Shown: piece by piece, positions 1 to 10,805 of the stretch | Numbering within the stretch: the stretch's first letter is position 1 | Layout of the letters: the number at the start of each line of letters is the position of its first letter | Assembly: GCA_001936135.1 (NCBI GenBank) | Contig: CP012809.1 | Location: 124,001-188,000, forward strand | Direction of reading: 5' to 3' | DNA length: 64,000 nucleotides | Source: Saccharomycopsis fibuligera x Saccharomycopsis cf. fibuligera | Taxonomy: Eukaryota; Ascomycota; Saccharomycetes; Ascoideales; Saccharomycopsidaceae | The notes under the pieces: generated by a model | Told to the model about the DNA's origin: nothing | Databases searched by the model: none | What the model saw: only the letters and a program-made list of their open reading frames with translations | Program-made: the position numbers and the translations under genes

Positions 1-254
1 GTACCGCTCTATCTGGTACTATTACTCCAGCAAATATTACGCCATCAACAAAACAACCAAGCAATGTTTATTATAATGACAACAATGCAAATAATGATTA
101 TGATGATGGCGATAATGATGATTTGGAAAGTTTCAAGAGTATTGATTCAATGACTAACCAAGTTAATGATTTAACGTTTGAAGATCAAAAAGCAGTTGAT
201 GAAACTTACGACAAGTTGCTTAATGATATGGTTAGAGTTAGATCCAACAAGTGA
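1..254 (+). CDS. 3' end of an unidentified acidic protein (partial)
   Basis: The reading frame enters from the left edge (first full codon at base 3) and stays open for 83 codons to a TGA at 252-254. The visible C-terminus has an Asn/Asp-rich low-complexity stretch followed by a more ordered, charged tail ending VDETYDKLLNDMVRVRSNK. I do not recognise the family; no catalytic motif or membrane segment is visible in this fragment. The start and most of the protein lie outside the window. That it is a real gene is inferred from the open frame and protein-like composition. Confidence 0.6.
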   Translation, partial: TALSGTITPANITPSTKQPSNVYYNDNNANNDYDDGDNDDLESFKSIDSMTNQVNDLTFEDQKAVDETYDKLLNDMVRVRSNK

Positions 255-702
255 AGGTTTGCGCTCTTGATTTCAATGGAAGTGTTCTTGTGTCTTTGTC
301 TGGCCCCTCATTTTTTATTTTTAACGTATGGCAACCGCAGCTGAAATTAACTACAACACTGTCAATAGATAACGTCTCAGGGAAACTATAAAAATAATTG
401 ATTCAAAAACTCCTCAATAATATGGTCTGAATGACGTTTATTTGCAGAAGTTCTAGTTCGTGATTACCCAATTCTTCTGGCTTTTTGACTTGTTGCATTT
501 ATTTTCTATTTATTTATTCATTTTTCTTTTTGTTACTTTTTTTTCACCTTTTATTTTTGATTAATGATTTTAGACATGGTTTGAGAAAGTTGAAATAAGA
601 ACGGACGGTATGTTTGGTGCACCCATGGGTTAATTTTCTTATCTTTCTCCTATCTTTTTTTTTTAACTTAGCTTATAAAGGTGATTAATTTATGTTATTC
701 CT

Positions 703-735
<33 letters not shown>

Positions 736-1660
736 TTTTATTTTTTTTGACAATTTTGACTTTATGTTCATCGTTTTTCGTCATATCCTCTTTATATATA
801 TATATCTATTGCCTTCTCATTTATAAATATTATTACTATCATGATTGTGCTTTCTCCATATTTTTGCTCGCTCGCGCATGTTTATAAACAACATGCTTAT
901 CAATTGTTATTTTTTTTTTTTTTATTTTTTATTTTTTTTAATGAACCTCACTTTTCTCCGTGTATCCATCGTGGTATGCACTAATGGCAACACTGGTATA
1001 AACTTACAGATACCGGTTTATAACTAGACGGTAGCTATACCATTTTCTCGAATTTTGACTACTACTTATTCATGCCTTCACCTGTTTCTTTCCTATGACT
1101 CTCTCGCAAATTGCAGAGCACTTTTGCGGACCATTACTCGTATACACAATCCGATATATGGAGCTGATTGTGATCAAAAGTGTAAGCGCAATTTGCTGAT
1201 GCTGCCCTTGCAATGGCGGCGTGGCTGAACGATTAAACATGTTAATCAGGTGTTTAGAAACTGTTGTCCTGTTGACCTGATATTGAGATACCTAGAGCTT
1301 ATGAAAGACAACGTTGGTTCCAGATATGTATCCACAGACCTTTTTTCCATTGAGAAGGAGGCACAAATGCTGGGAAATGGGAATAGTCAGAAAAAAAAAA
1401 ATTTCTTTTTTGTTTCTCTCTTTTTAACATGTCGACATGCCTTTTGGTACAAAAAAACCAAAGGTAGGGGGTTTAACTAACGGATAACAAAAATACAATT
1501 AGAAGTACATTCAAAAAAATTGCACAGGAATTAAAGGGAAAAGAACTGTTTTTTGTACGTTACTTTGCGCAAAATAACATGAAGAGAATACAGTAACAGT
1601 GACGATGATGGGAGGACAACTATAACACTATAAAAAAAGAGGGACTAATGAAAGAAAAGG

Positions 1661-1692
<32 letters not shown>

Positions 1693-1853
1693 TAAAAAAT
1701 TGTGATTTTTAGATAGATGCAGATAAAACATTGAGAAAATGAAAAAAAAATGAGTTTTTATGAGAAATGTTGGAAAGTTATTAGTTAGCTGACTTAAATA
1801 CTAAATGACCACAACTATTGATAGAATATAACAAAGCAAAGCGCTTTCGACAA
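255..1853. other. Convergent intergenic region, 1.6 kb
   Basis: It lies between the 3' end of the partial gene and the 3' end of PMR1. It is rich in T tracts (about 660-740 and 905-945) and holds a 30-base A run at 1661-1690. Short open frames here are low-complexity translations of T runs or lack recognisable content. I see no gene in it. Confidence 0.6.
1661..1690. repeat. A30 homopolymer
   Basis: Thirty consecutive A residues, about 160 bases beyond the PMR1 stop codon in its 3' flank. The exact length may be affected by sequencing or assembly. Confidence 0.9.
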
Positions 1854-4649
1854 TTACACCATCAATGACGAGCCAAGTAATCTTTCATTATTAGTAATGA
1901 AAAACTTGAAAATTTCATCCGCCACAAATACACTTGAGGTAACCGCAATAATATAAATCATATCACCAAAATACAATGCTTCAGTCTGGAAAATGTTTTG
2001 GAAAATAGGCAAGTAGATAATACTCAATTGTGCCAATATGATAATCAAGATTGAAACATTGAAAAATTTATTTCTAAAAAAGCCCACTTGAAAAATTGAT
2101 TTAAAATTATGTTTGCAGCTTATAGCGTTCCACATGTCAAAACACACAAAAGTGGCAAATGTCATGGTGGTGTCTCTCTTTGTCACCGAATCTCTAATTT
2201 CTCTTGAATAAATAAAAATTGTTCCAAATACTGTAATTAACCCTTTCAAAGCAATACGCTGAAGCAATCTTTGTGACAAGATGTTTTCATGTTTCAGTCT
2301 TGGTGGATGATTCATTATATCATCGTCAACGGCCTCCACCCCCAAACTTTGGGCAGGTGGTCCATCCATAATTATATTAATAAACAAAATCATCATTGGA
2401 TTCAATGGGTTTGGTAAATTCAAAAATGTAGTAATTGCCACAAGTCCTAACGCCCCAACTGAGGTACTTAATTGGAAACAAAGGAAATTTTGAATATTGT
2501 AAAATATTCCCTTCCCTTCTTCAATAGCAGTTAAAATAGTGGTGAAGTCATCATTAACCAAAATCATATCCGCTGCCTCTTTAGCAACATCAGTACCATT
2601 CTTACCCATAGCAATACCAATATCCGCCAACTTAAGTGCTGGAGCATCATTAACCCCATCACCAGTCATTGCCACCACATCTCCACGTTGTTGTAATGCT
2701 TTAACAATACGCACTTTGTGAGCCGGAGTACTTCTAGCAAATACATTAACGTATTGAATAGCTGCAGCTAATTCATCATCAGTCATTGAATCTAATTTAT
2801 CACCCGACAATACTTGGCGACTTGTGTCTTGAATATAAAGTCCCACTTGCTTAGCAATAGATGTAGCCGTAGCTTCAGAATCACCAGTAATCATAATAAC
2901 ATGCACACCGCCTTTGACAAATTGTGCTACTGCTCCAGGAACTGCTTTTCTAGGTGGATCGTACATACCAACAAGACCAGCGAATACTAAGTTTGTTGGA
3001 TCTTTACTGAAATCGAAATCACCATCCTTCTTGGCAAATGCCAAAACACGAAGCCCTTGGGATGCTAATTCATTAGCTTTGGCAATAACTGTACTTTTCA
3101 ATTCATCGGTGATTTTTTGATGTTTACCATTATTTGTCGTGACATGGGTAGAAAATCTCAAAATTCTTTCATAAGCACCTTTAACAAAAGTCTCAGGTTT
3201 CATTTTGTCCCCCTTGTGTACCGTAACTGCCATATATTTTCTAAGAGAATTGAATGATAATTCTTTTAATTTCTCTCTTGTTGGTCTAATATCATCCATT
3301 TTAAATTTTTTCAATACTTCAACCAATGCAATATCTGTTGGATTACCAACAAATTTCTCGGTACCAGAAGAAAATTTAGAGTTGTTGCAAATGTTACCAA
3401 TTTCAAGAAGTTGACTAACATCAGAGGTTAACCGATCTTCAAACGTAGCTTCATCAAATATGCCACTATTATGTCTGTTATTGTAACCACTGTCATGATT
3501 ATCATTGAGATCAATGACTCCTTGTTCTGGAGTCCAAAGCTTGGTAACGGTCATATGATTCTCAGTCAAAGTACCAGTTTTATCGGTACAAAGTACATTA
3601 ACTGACCCCAAAGTTTCAACGCTAGGCAATCTTCTAACAATAGCTTTATGAGAAGCCATTCTAAGCACACCAAGGGCTAAAGTCACGGTAACAATGATTG
3701 GTAAACCTTCAGGAATGGCCGCCACTGCTAAGGAAACAGAAATTTGAAACATATCTAACCAAGATTTTCCTTCAATAATACCAATTATGCAAATAACCCC
3801 AATAATAACAAACGAAATTAATGATAATTGTTTACCCAATTTATCCATAGTAACTTGTAATGGGGTTTTAGGTTTTTCAATATCAGACATCATTTTGAAA
3901 ATATGACCAAACACGGTGTTTGAACCAGTAGCCACAACAATACCTGCAGCATTACCATCTCTGACCAAAGTACCCATAAATGCAATATTGGTGCAATCAC
4001 TAATTTGAATTTTAGCATTGGCAATTTCTTGATGAATAGTCTTGGGATTTTTGGAGACTGGATCACCTTCGCCGGTTAAATTACTTTCATCAATAGCCAA
4101 ATCAGTACTATTAATTATTCTAATATCAGCAGGCACACGATCACCAACGTGAAGATGAACCAAATCACCAGGAACTAAATTGGAAGCAAGTTTTGTTTCA
4201 GTGTTACCATTTCTAGTCAAGTAACAATTTGGCGGCACCAATTTGTTTAAAGCTTCTAAGGATTTTTCTGATCTATATTCTTGAATGAACCCCACAGTGA
4301 CAACAATAACAATAGCAACAGTAATGGACACTGCATCATCAATATTACCCATGATAAAACTGATGATTGCAGAACCATTCAAAAGCAAAATTAAAGGATC
4401 TTCGTAAAATTGTTTGACAAACTTTAAGTACAAAGGCTCATCTTCCTCCTGTTCAAGTTCATTAAGACCATGAATTGTCTGTCTATATATGATATCTTGT
4501 TGAGAAGAAAGGCCCGATTTTGGGTCCGTTTGTTGCTTATCGATTGTTTCCTCGACGGATTTCAAGCAATAATCAAAACATGGCACATCAGCGCTATCAG
4601 CGGTGATCTCAGTGGTTGCTAAAGGAATGTCAAACGGATTATCGCTCAT
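1854..4649 (-). CDS. PMR1: Golgi Ca2+/Mn2+-transporting P-type ATPase
   Basis: This is a 931-residue P2A-type ATPase of the secretory-pathway (SPCA/Pmr1) family, which pumps Ca2+ and Mn2+ into the Golgi and so supports glycosylation and secretion. Visible in order: a soluble N-terminus (1-80), membrane segments from about 82 to 120, the actuator TGE motif near 193, PEGLP in the ion-binding fourth membrane helix (about 313-317), the phosphorylation motif CTDKTGTLTEN with acceptor Asp356, the hinge TGDGVNDAPALK, and a C-terminal set of hydrophobic helices including the FINIIMDGPPAQ segment typical of Pmr1. The length fits the family (about 950). The start is the first ATG and has an A-rich leader. 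It is followed on the same strand, 2.2 kb upstream, by MCM1. The family call is very secure. Confidence 0.97.
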   Translation of the reverse strand: MSDNPFDIPLATTEITADSADVPCFDYCLKSVEETIDKQQTDPKSGLSSQQDIIYRQTIHGLNELEQEEDEPLYLKFVKQFYEDPLILLLNGSAIISFIMGNIDDAVSITVAIVIVVTVGFIQEYRSEKSLEALNKLVPPNCYLTRNGNTETKLASNLVPGDLVHLHVGDRVPADIRIINSTDLAIDESNLTGEGDPVSKNPKTIHQEIANAKIQISDCTNIAFMGTLVRDGNAAGIVVATGSNTVFGHIFKMMSDIEKPKTPLQVTMDKLGKQLSLISFVIIGVICIIGIIEGKSWLDMFQISVSLAVAAIPEGLPIIVTVTLALGVLRMASHKAIVRRLPSVETLGSVNVLCTDKTGTLTENHMTVTKLWTPEQGVIDLNDNHDSGYNNRHNSGIFDEATFEDRLTSDVSQLLEIGNICNNSKFSSGTEKFVGNPTDIALVEVLKKFKMDDIRPTREKLKELSFNSLRKYMAVTVHKGDKMKPETFVKGAYERILRFSTHVTTNNGKHQKITDELKSTVIAKANELASQGLRVLAFAKKDGDFDFSKDPTNLVFAGLVGMYDPPRKAVPGAVAQFVKGGVHVIMITGDSEATATSIAKQVGLYIQDTSRQVLSGDKLDSMTDDELAAAIQYVNVFARSTPAHKVRIVKALQQRGDVVAMTGDGVNDAPALKLADIGIAMGKNGTDVAKEAADMILVNDDFTTILTAIEEGKGIFYNIQNFLCFQLSTSVGALGLVAITTFLNLPNPLNPMMILFINIIMDGPPAQSLGVEAVDDDIMNHPPRLKHENILSQRLLQRIALKGLITVFGTIFIYSREIRDSVTKRDTTMTFATFVCFDMWNAISCKHNFKSIFQVGFFRNKFFNVSILIIILAQLSIIYLPIFQNIFQTEALYFGDMIYIIAVTSSVFVADEIFKFFITNNERLLGSSLMV

Positions 4650-6870
4650 CTTGGGTTTTTCTTTTTTTTTTTTATAAAGCTGTTGTTTAGTTATTTGAAT
4701 ATTTTAATTTATTTGATGGATTTGAGACAAGCTATTTATAATTGATATGATTTGAAGCTTTGAGTATATTGATTTTCAGTTATAGTCTTTATGACCCGTT
4801 GTAGAGAATTGGTCAAACGAATTCCGAGAAAACAATAATGAAGAACAAAATCAGCAAGTTTATTATTGACTTTAAGAGTCTAATGACAATATTCTGGATG
4901 AGCGAAATGTAAAAAGGAAAAATTTGAGGTTATCTTTGCAAAACTAATGCCAAAAAATTATTAGTGAGTCTTCTTGGAAAGTTTGTCTTGGCGCGCAAAG
5001 ATGACAAATATTGCAAAATGTATGTACTTGAAGTACTTGAAATACTTGACACTAGTAATCAATTGACTATATTGAGATTCGGTTATGATTGCCTTGAATA
5101 TAACGTTAATTGATATGTTTCTTGATTGCTAATAGAATAAATTAATATTGCATCGTATGGCAAGATTGTACCAGAGTAAACTCGATGAAACTTATTTATC
5201 GGAGCGAGCTGGATCTATAACTGATATGAGCTGAGTAGACACAGGATACTAAGGACACGCAAATGCAAAATGCTGAGAAAACAACAACGGCGACAACAAC
5301 TAACAGTGAGTGCAAACGCTTTTTGGGTGAAGATACTGTTGAGCGCGTCGTGATGTTTGCTGCGTATTTGATTGGATTGTCAGCGGCTAAGCTATGAATG
5401 AATCACCAATTGGATATTTTATAAATTTTATTTTATTTTTATTTTTATTTTTATTTTTTGTGTTTCCGCTGTTTTCGTTCATTCACTCATTCAGCCGTTA
5501 ACAACTTCCACTCCAGTGATGCGTTGCGAGCTCCGCTTTGGAGCATCACGAGCCCTGCTGCTTTGCTGTCCTTTTCCATTTTTTTTTTTTTTGAAGTTTT
5601 TTATTTCTTGGAATTCTTGACAGCTGCCGGTAAATGAGGGTCTCGCCACCCCCTGCATTGTTACTCAGTACTCGGCTGCTGATGATGGTATAAAGTCATA
5701 GTAGTAAGTTTGCCAACGCGCCTAGCAGACATCATTAGACAAGTATCTATTTTGCTTTCCATCGGCACGAAGCAGTGCCTGTAACTCAGTATGTTTTCTA
5801 GTCTCTTGGGCATGTAAAACTTGCATTTACAATAGTGCGAGTGATGTCTGTCCATTCATTTCTTGAAGCTATAATTGAGGCCCGGAGGCTGGTGTGCTCA
5901 GTGAGGCTCAAATACAGGAAAAAACAGAAAGCCTGATAAACGTTGAATATCAAATATCAACTAACAAGAAGCGTACATATCAATGATGATAATAACAGTA
6001 ACAAAAAGTATAACATATAACTATCGAAGAATAAGAGAAGGAAAGAAAAATTAATGAAAAAAATATACATAACTAATGAAAAAATAAAAACAAAAGATTA
6101 CAGAATTGCAAAATTGCAATAGTAACTAAAAAATAGTAAAAAGTAAAAAGTGAAAAAGTGAAAGAAGAAAAAAAAAATAAAAATAAAAATAAAAAAAAAA
6201 AAAAATAACGAAGAGAAGAGAAGAGAATGAAACTTCAAGTCCAAATATTCATCTATAAATCTTGGCCATGGTCTAGCCACTCAGTCAATTAAAGCAACTA
6301 AAACTAAAACTGAATCAAATTGAAAAACACCTTCTTCAACTTTGGTTTTCACTATCCAATTTTTCATATTTGTAATTTTAAATCTTTAATTCGTAATTCG
6401 CACGAAATAACTAGCTAGTCCATCCATCCGTTTCTGTTTTCTTTCTTCTTTTCTTCTATTTATTTATAAAAAAAATGTAGTAAAAATTTGTGATAATATT
6501 TGATATTGTAAAAACGTCCCTTTTTTTTTATTTTTACTCATTAATAATGAAAATTTCTAACCAAGAAAAAAAAATCAAAATTCCACAACTTATTTGATTT
6601 GATTTGATTTGATTTTTAAAAACCAAATAATAAAAATTAGAAGAAAAAAGAAAAAATTGATGCATCAGTAATGCATGAATACCCTAAATTTGACATGATC
6701 GTCAGCATCAACATTAACGTGTTGATCCACCGCTTTGTTCCGCCATTTGGTCGGCTTTATCCAAAACAGATTTAAAATTTTCTTATTCATAAAACGCGTA
6801 AGCAATTATTGTTTTTAGTAATCTTAAATTTTTTTTTTATTTATAATGTTGAATTCCTTAAAAAAACTAC
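4650..6870. other. Long intergenic region: PMR1 promoter and MCM1 3' flank
   Basis: A 2.2 kb gap between two minus-strand genes. It holds A/T homopolymer stretches (about 5425-5457 and 6165-6205), a TTTGA repeat at 6593-6612 and an imperfect hairpin at 5516-5549. The short open frames show no recognisable protein. No gene is supported. Confidence 0.6.
5516..5549. repeat. Imperfect inverted repeat (potential hairpin)
   Basis: Right arm GGAGCATCAC (5540-5549) pairs with GCTCC (5530-5534) and GTGAT (5516-5520), giving a 10 bp stem with a 5-base loop (GCTTT) and a 9-base bulge on the left side. It lies about 870 bp upstream of PMR1. Its role is unknown. Confidence 0.45.
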
Positions 6871-7596
6871 CTAATATGGATTTTGGTTCATTTGATCAAA
6901 TGGATAACTACCATATCCTTGACCAGGCATTGAATAAGGACCACCCAAATTTTGATTGACTGGTAAGCCTTGAGGTGGAGGTGGTGGAGGATAATGACCT
7001 TGAGGTTGTTGATGTTGTTGATTAGGAGATTGATGGTTTTGTAAATGAGGTGGTTGACCTTGAGGAATTGGACCTTGGCCATGATTTGGAGGTGGTGGTG
7101 GATGTTGTTGATGTTGTTGTGGCTGGTGTTGAGGAGGCTGTTGTTGTGGTTGCTGTTGAGGAGGCTGTTGAGGAGGCTGTGACTGTTCTTCGTCATTTTC
7201 ATCCAATCCATCTTCTGGAGCATTAAGACATGCTTGAATCAAATTTTTGCCTTCTGGTTTAGTAACCAAAGGTTGTAATTTTGGAGTAGTAAAAGTATAA
7301 ACCAAACCAGTTTCGGAAACGACCAATAACAATACTTGAGTACCAGTTAAAACTGATAATTCATAAGCTTTCTTCATTATACCTGCTTTTCTTTTGGAAA
7401 ATGTAATATGACGTCTTGATTTATCTTGGATAAATCTAATTTCAATCTTTCTACGTTCTCTTTTCCCCGAAGATGGAGCATCATCATCATCATCAAGATC
7501 TGGAGGAACAGAACCGAGGTTTTGTTCACTCTTCAAATCAGAACTGTTTTCATCATTATCTTCAAGCTTTGGATTGGTTTGGTCTAATTCAGACAT
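6871..7596 (-). CDS. MCM1: MADS-box transcription factor Mcm1
   Basis: The MADS-box DNA-binding and dimerisation domain is near residues 49-105 of the 241-residue protein and includes KIEIRFIQDKSRRHITFSKR and KAYELSVLTGTQVLLLV, followed by the SAM-type extension KLQPLV. This is near-identical in pattern to yeast Mcm1 and SRF. An acidic run precedes it. The C-terminal half is Gln/Pro/His-rich, as usual for Mcm1. In yeasts Mcm1 controls cell-cycle, mating-type and arginine genes with partner factors. I start at the ATG at 7596 (MSELDQ...); codons upstream in frame (to 7623) have only a TTG. An upstream region of nearly 1.9 kb with no gene suggests extensive regulation or a long leader. Confidence 0.95.
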   Translation of the reverse strand: MSELDQTNPKLEDNDENSSDLKSEQNLGSVPPDLDDDDDAPSSGKRERRKIEIRFIQDKSRRHITFSKRKAGIMKKAYELSVLTGTQVLLLVVSETGLVYTFTTPKLQPLVTKPEGKNLIQACLNAPEDGLDENDEEQSQPPQQPPQQQPQQQPPQHQPQQHQQHPPPPPNHGQGPIPQGQPPHLQNHQSPNQQHQQPQGHYPPPPPPQGLPVNQNLGGPYSMPGQGYGSYPFDQMNQNPY

Positions 7597-9509
7597 TGTG
7601 AAAGGTGATGTTGTTTTGTGCAATAATTGTGTACTTTGTATGTTTTAGAGTGGAGAAAAACGCGACTTTTTCGTAATTTTTTTATTTTTTTTTTTTAAGT
7701 GTTGTAGCTATTTGGGTGGTTAGTAAAAAATGGTCGATCGGGAATAGACGGTGTGGAATTTCAGTGTGAGCGCCGCGACAGCACTGAAGGAGCAAAAAAA
7801 GGCCACCACAAAAAGAAAAAAAATAAAAAAAAAAATGAAAAAAAGGAAAAAAACAGCAGAAAAAAAGGAGCTTGGAATAAAACAGACAATTGGAAATAAG
7901 CAGTGTGACAAGCAAAAGCTAATTGACGGGTACGCTATGTATTGCAATATCGCACCGAGATGAATCACAAAAGACTAGAAAGGCTGGATAAGGATGTGAC
8001 AAAAGTCCATGAGGATTACTACTTTGGGTCAAAGCACCTTGAAAGGAAAAACAAAAACAAAGAAAAGTAAACGGAAAGCAAGAAAAACACTAGACAGAAA
8101 AGGGAAATTGGATCGGACCAACGATGAAAAGGGAAAAAGGAAGATTGAGCAAAGAAATGAAAGACAGACATGGACATACCAAAAGGGTAAAAGTAGATGA
8201 GAACGAGTCGTGGACTGGACGATCAAATACAGTGCGCTAATGAGGTAGCCAGGTAGCTAGCGGGAAGGTTGGGTTGAAGTGCAAGAAGAAAGGAGGTAAA
8301 GAAGGTTCTCTGGTGTGTTTTGATATTACTATTTTCAGTGGCAATTGCTTGTTTAAGCTTGTCGTCCGCGGAGGAGCGAATTGCCACAATAGCAGGGTAA
8401 CCGTAGATCACGCCCCTCTCTGGCTGACCGATGACTATTATGTTACGTAATCCGGGAGGTGTGTAATGACGCGTTATGATTGGCTGTCGGTATGTGTTTA
8501 CGTGGCGATAACGAGAGCAGCTGAACATGATATACCAGAAGAGCTGGAATGAGTAGCAGTATACTAATAGGCTTGAATGGTCGGTTTGAATAGCGTAGCA
8601 AGGTGGAAAAAGCATATCTCTAGCGCATAACAGGTTGAGAGAACATTAGCATGTCAAAAAGCTAACCGCTTGATATTAATGTCTAACTGCTGGTAACTGC
8701 AAAAAAAAAAAAAAAAAAATAGACTTGGGGAATATCTTAAAAGGTTATAACAATGTCAGTGGCAGAATAAGGAAAACAACAGGCGGTATGGTGAGTCCAA
8801 GCATGAAGAGCGTGTAAACCACGCATTGAACAATAAACTACGAGGAAACCGAAGAATAAATTATAAATTTCAATAGTTTAGCAATAGAGTAAAGCTAGAA
8901 TATCCATTTATTAGGCCCTTGGCATGAATCATTGACCGATTTAAGTCACCCAGTCAAAATGAGCTGTGCAGAAGAAGGTAATTGATGATAACGGTACCAA
9001 CATTTGGAAAATTTAAAGGCAAATCAGCCAACGCGATATACAACAGTAAATTGTACAAAGATTGGAATAAAATAGGTTCAACACAATGAGTCCATTCGAG
9101 TGTAGCGCACCTGCCTTAAAGTTTTCTCTCACGACGCATTTGTTTAAAACATATAAGTCCTATTTTATTTCATAAAAAGCTATCTACAAGTGAGAACTAC
9201 AGGCTCCGTAGATTGTCTGAAAGACGTAACACATGTTGTTATACATTATTCAATCCTGGACACTTATACACATGCTAAAAGGTAGTCAACGTAAGCACAC
9301 TAAAAATAAAATCACCTCCATATAAGCAGCCTTCTAATTACAGAAACAGCCAAGAAAATGGAAAACAACCATGCGATATAACCTCCAGGTCAAATTTATT
9401 GTGTTGTATCACTCCACAACAAAGAAAACTCGATTCCTTTTAGTAACATAGTAATATAGTAATATAGTAATATAGTAATACAGTAACAACTAGTCAAAAA
9501 ACTGCCAAA
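7597..9509. other. Long gene-free region upstream of MCM1
   Basis: About 1.9 kb between the MCM1 start and the stop of the PWWP gene; both genes are on the minus strand. It contains purine-rich low-complexity DNA (about 7790-8190), an A19 run at 8701-8719 and a tandem TAGTAATA array at 9441-9488. A 130-codon minus-strand frame at 8223-8615 has no recognisable content. No gene is supported. Confidence 0.55.
9441..9488. repeat. Tandem octamer TAGTAATA x6
   Basis: Six copies of an 8-base unit. The inner four are exact (TAGTAATA) and the first and last are variants (TAGTAACA, CAGTAACA). It lies just after the stop codon of the PWWP gene, probably inside its 3' untranslated region. Confidence 0.85.
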
Positions 9510-10805
9510 TCAGACCACGTAGTTTTCTTGCACCACTACTGGGTGATAATCAACACTATTAATAGCTTTATGCACCGCCACTAACACGTCCCTCACGGCT
9601 GTCCACTGTTCACCCCCCAAATCGCTTCTCCTAAGCATTACCACCACTGGCTTTGCTATTCTGCAACGCACCGCTACACTGCGAAGCAATGGCTTTTGCG
9701 CAACATTTTTGATTTTGTTAGCGGCTTGCTCTACTGCTCTCACATCAAATTCTGCTGCTGGTTTGATTGCCTCGTTGGCAAGAATTCGTCTTGCGTTAAG
9801 CACTGCTGTTGTTTGCACTGCTACTGTTTCGCCGTACTGCGTGGCATTTTTTTGGCGCTTATTGCGCAACTTGCTGTTACGAACTTCCTGCTCTTCTTCT
9901 GGCGTAAGGTAAGGGTTCAGAGGCCAGTTAGAATCATCAACCAAATCATCGTATTTTGCTTCGAGTTTGGTAATTTCATCTTTGTCTTTTTGGAATTGAC
10001 GGCTCACTTCTTCTTCTATTTCCAAGTCAATTATGTCTTCATTATCATCATCAGCTTCGTCATCATCTTCTTCTTCTTCAACTTCCACTGATTCTTCTTC
10101 TTCGGCATCATCACCAAGATCTTCACTTTGCAGCCCATCCTCCACTTGCACTATTTCCTTCTCTTTAGGGTTTTCCTCCTTCTTTACTCTCTTCTTTTTA
10201 GCTTCGGTATTCTTTGGTTCAGCTGCTGCTGCTTTTCTTTTGCCCCTTTTTGGCTTTTCATCACCACTAACGTTCTTGTCTTCGTCCTCGCCCTTCACGT
10301 TTAACTTCAATTTACCTATTTTTTTCACCGGTTTTTTATTGTCCTGCTCTTCTTGGTGCACCTTCACCTTCTCCTCCTCATCATCATCAATGATAATATC
10401 AGGTTTACCATAACTACCAAACTGAGCAAACTCTTCCATTGGCGGGACATTAGCCGCCACCGTAAACGCTTTCTCCAATCCTTTGCTCATTCTCTTGGGC
10501 TTAACTGCATCAATTTGTTCTTTTTCCTTTGCTAAAGTCACCAAATCTAATCCATAAGCCCATTGATAAGTGTCGTCATGGAAAAATTTAACCAAATATA
10601 CACCAAGTAGTGTTTGCTTTTCTTCGTCGCTCAAGCTGCTTAGCTTCTTGTGCTCTTTTTTCAATTTTGTTGAAGATAGGCCTGATTTGGGTTTCTTGTT
10701 GACAATAGTGGCTGGGGCCAAGTCGTCGGGGAGAATCATTGAGGGCCATGGTGGAAAGCCTTTGATTTTGGTTAGCACTAGTGAGCCAGGTTCAAACTGC
10801 GGCAT
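9510..10805 (-). CDS. PWWP-domain chromatin protein (Ioc4-like)
   Basis: A protein of about 431 residues starting MPQFEPGSLVLTKIKGFPPW. Residues 5-95 form a PWWP domain (LVLTKIKGFPPWPSMI, then VYLVKFFHDDTYQWAYGLDLV), a module that reads methylated histone H3K36 and DNA. The rest has lysine-rich basic stretches, a strongly acidic segment (about 225-275) and a charged helical C-terminus. In budding yeast the comparable protein is Ioc4 of the ISW1b remodeller, so a chromatin role is likely, but orthology is not proven. The open frame runs upstream to 11051. I prefer the ATG at 10805 because PWWP domains usually sit at the extreme N-terminus, the upstream 82 residues look like noise, and an ACGCGT site lies at 10876-10881 where a promoter should be. 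Confidence 0.8.
   Translation of the reverse strand: MPQFEPGSLVLTKIKGFPPWPSMILPDDLAPATIVNKKPKSGLSSTKLKKEHKKLSSLSDEEKQTLLGVYLVKFFHDDTYQWAYGLDLVTLAKEKEQIDAVKPKRMSKGLEKAFTVAANVPPMEEFAQFGSYGKPDIIIDDDEEEKVKVHQEEQDNKKPVKKIGKLKLNVKGEDEDKNVSGDEKPKRGKRKAAAAEPKNTEAKKKRVKKEENPKEKEIVQVEDGLQSEDLGDDAEEEESVEVEEEEDDDEADDDNEDIIDLEIEEEVSRQFQKDKDEITKLEAKYDDLVDDSNWPLNPYLTPEEEQEVRNSKLRNKRQKNATQYGETVAVQTTAVLNARRILANEAIKPAAEFDVRAVEQAANKIKNVAQKPLLRSVAVRCRIAKPVVVMLRRSDLGGEQWTAVRDVLVAVHKAINSVDYHPVVVQENYVV

Noticed and set aside
1205-1340. tRNA-like A-box TGGCTGAACG followed by a weak B-box-like GGTTCCAGAT
   Set aside because: Spacing, acceptor stem and anticodon stem do not form a cloverleaf, and the B box is a poor match.
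8223-8615. 130-codon minus-strand frame upstream of MCM1
   Set aside because: No recognisable domain, erratic composition, and it lies in a likely regulatory region.
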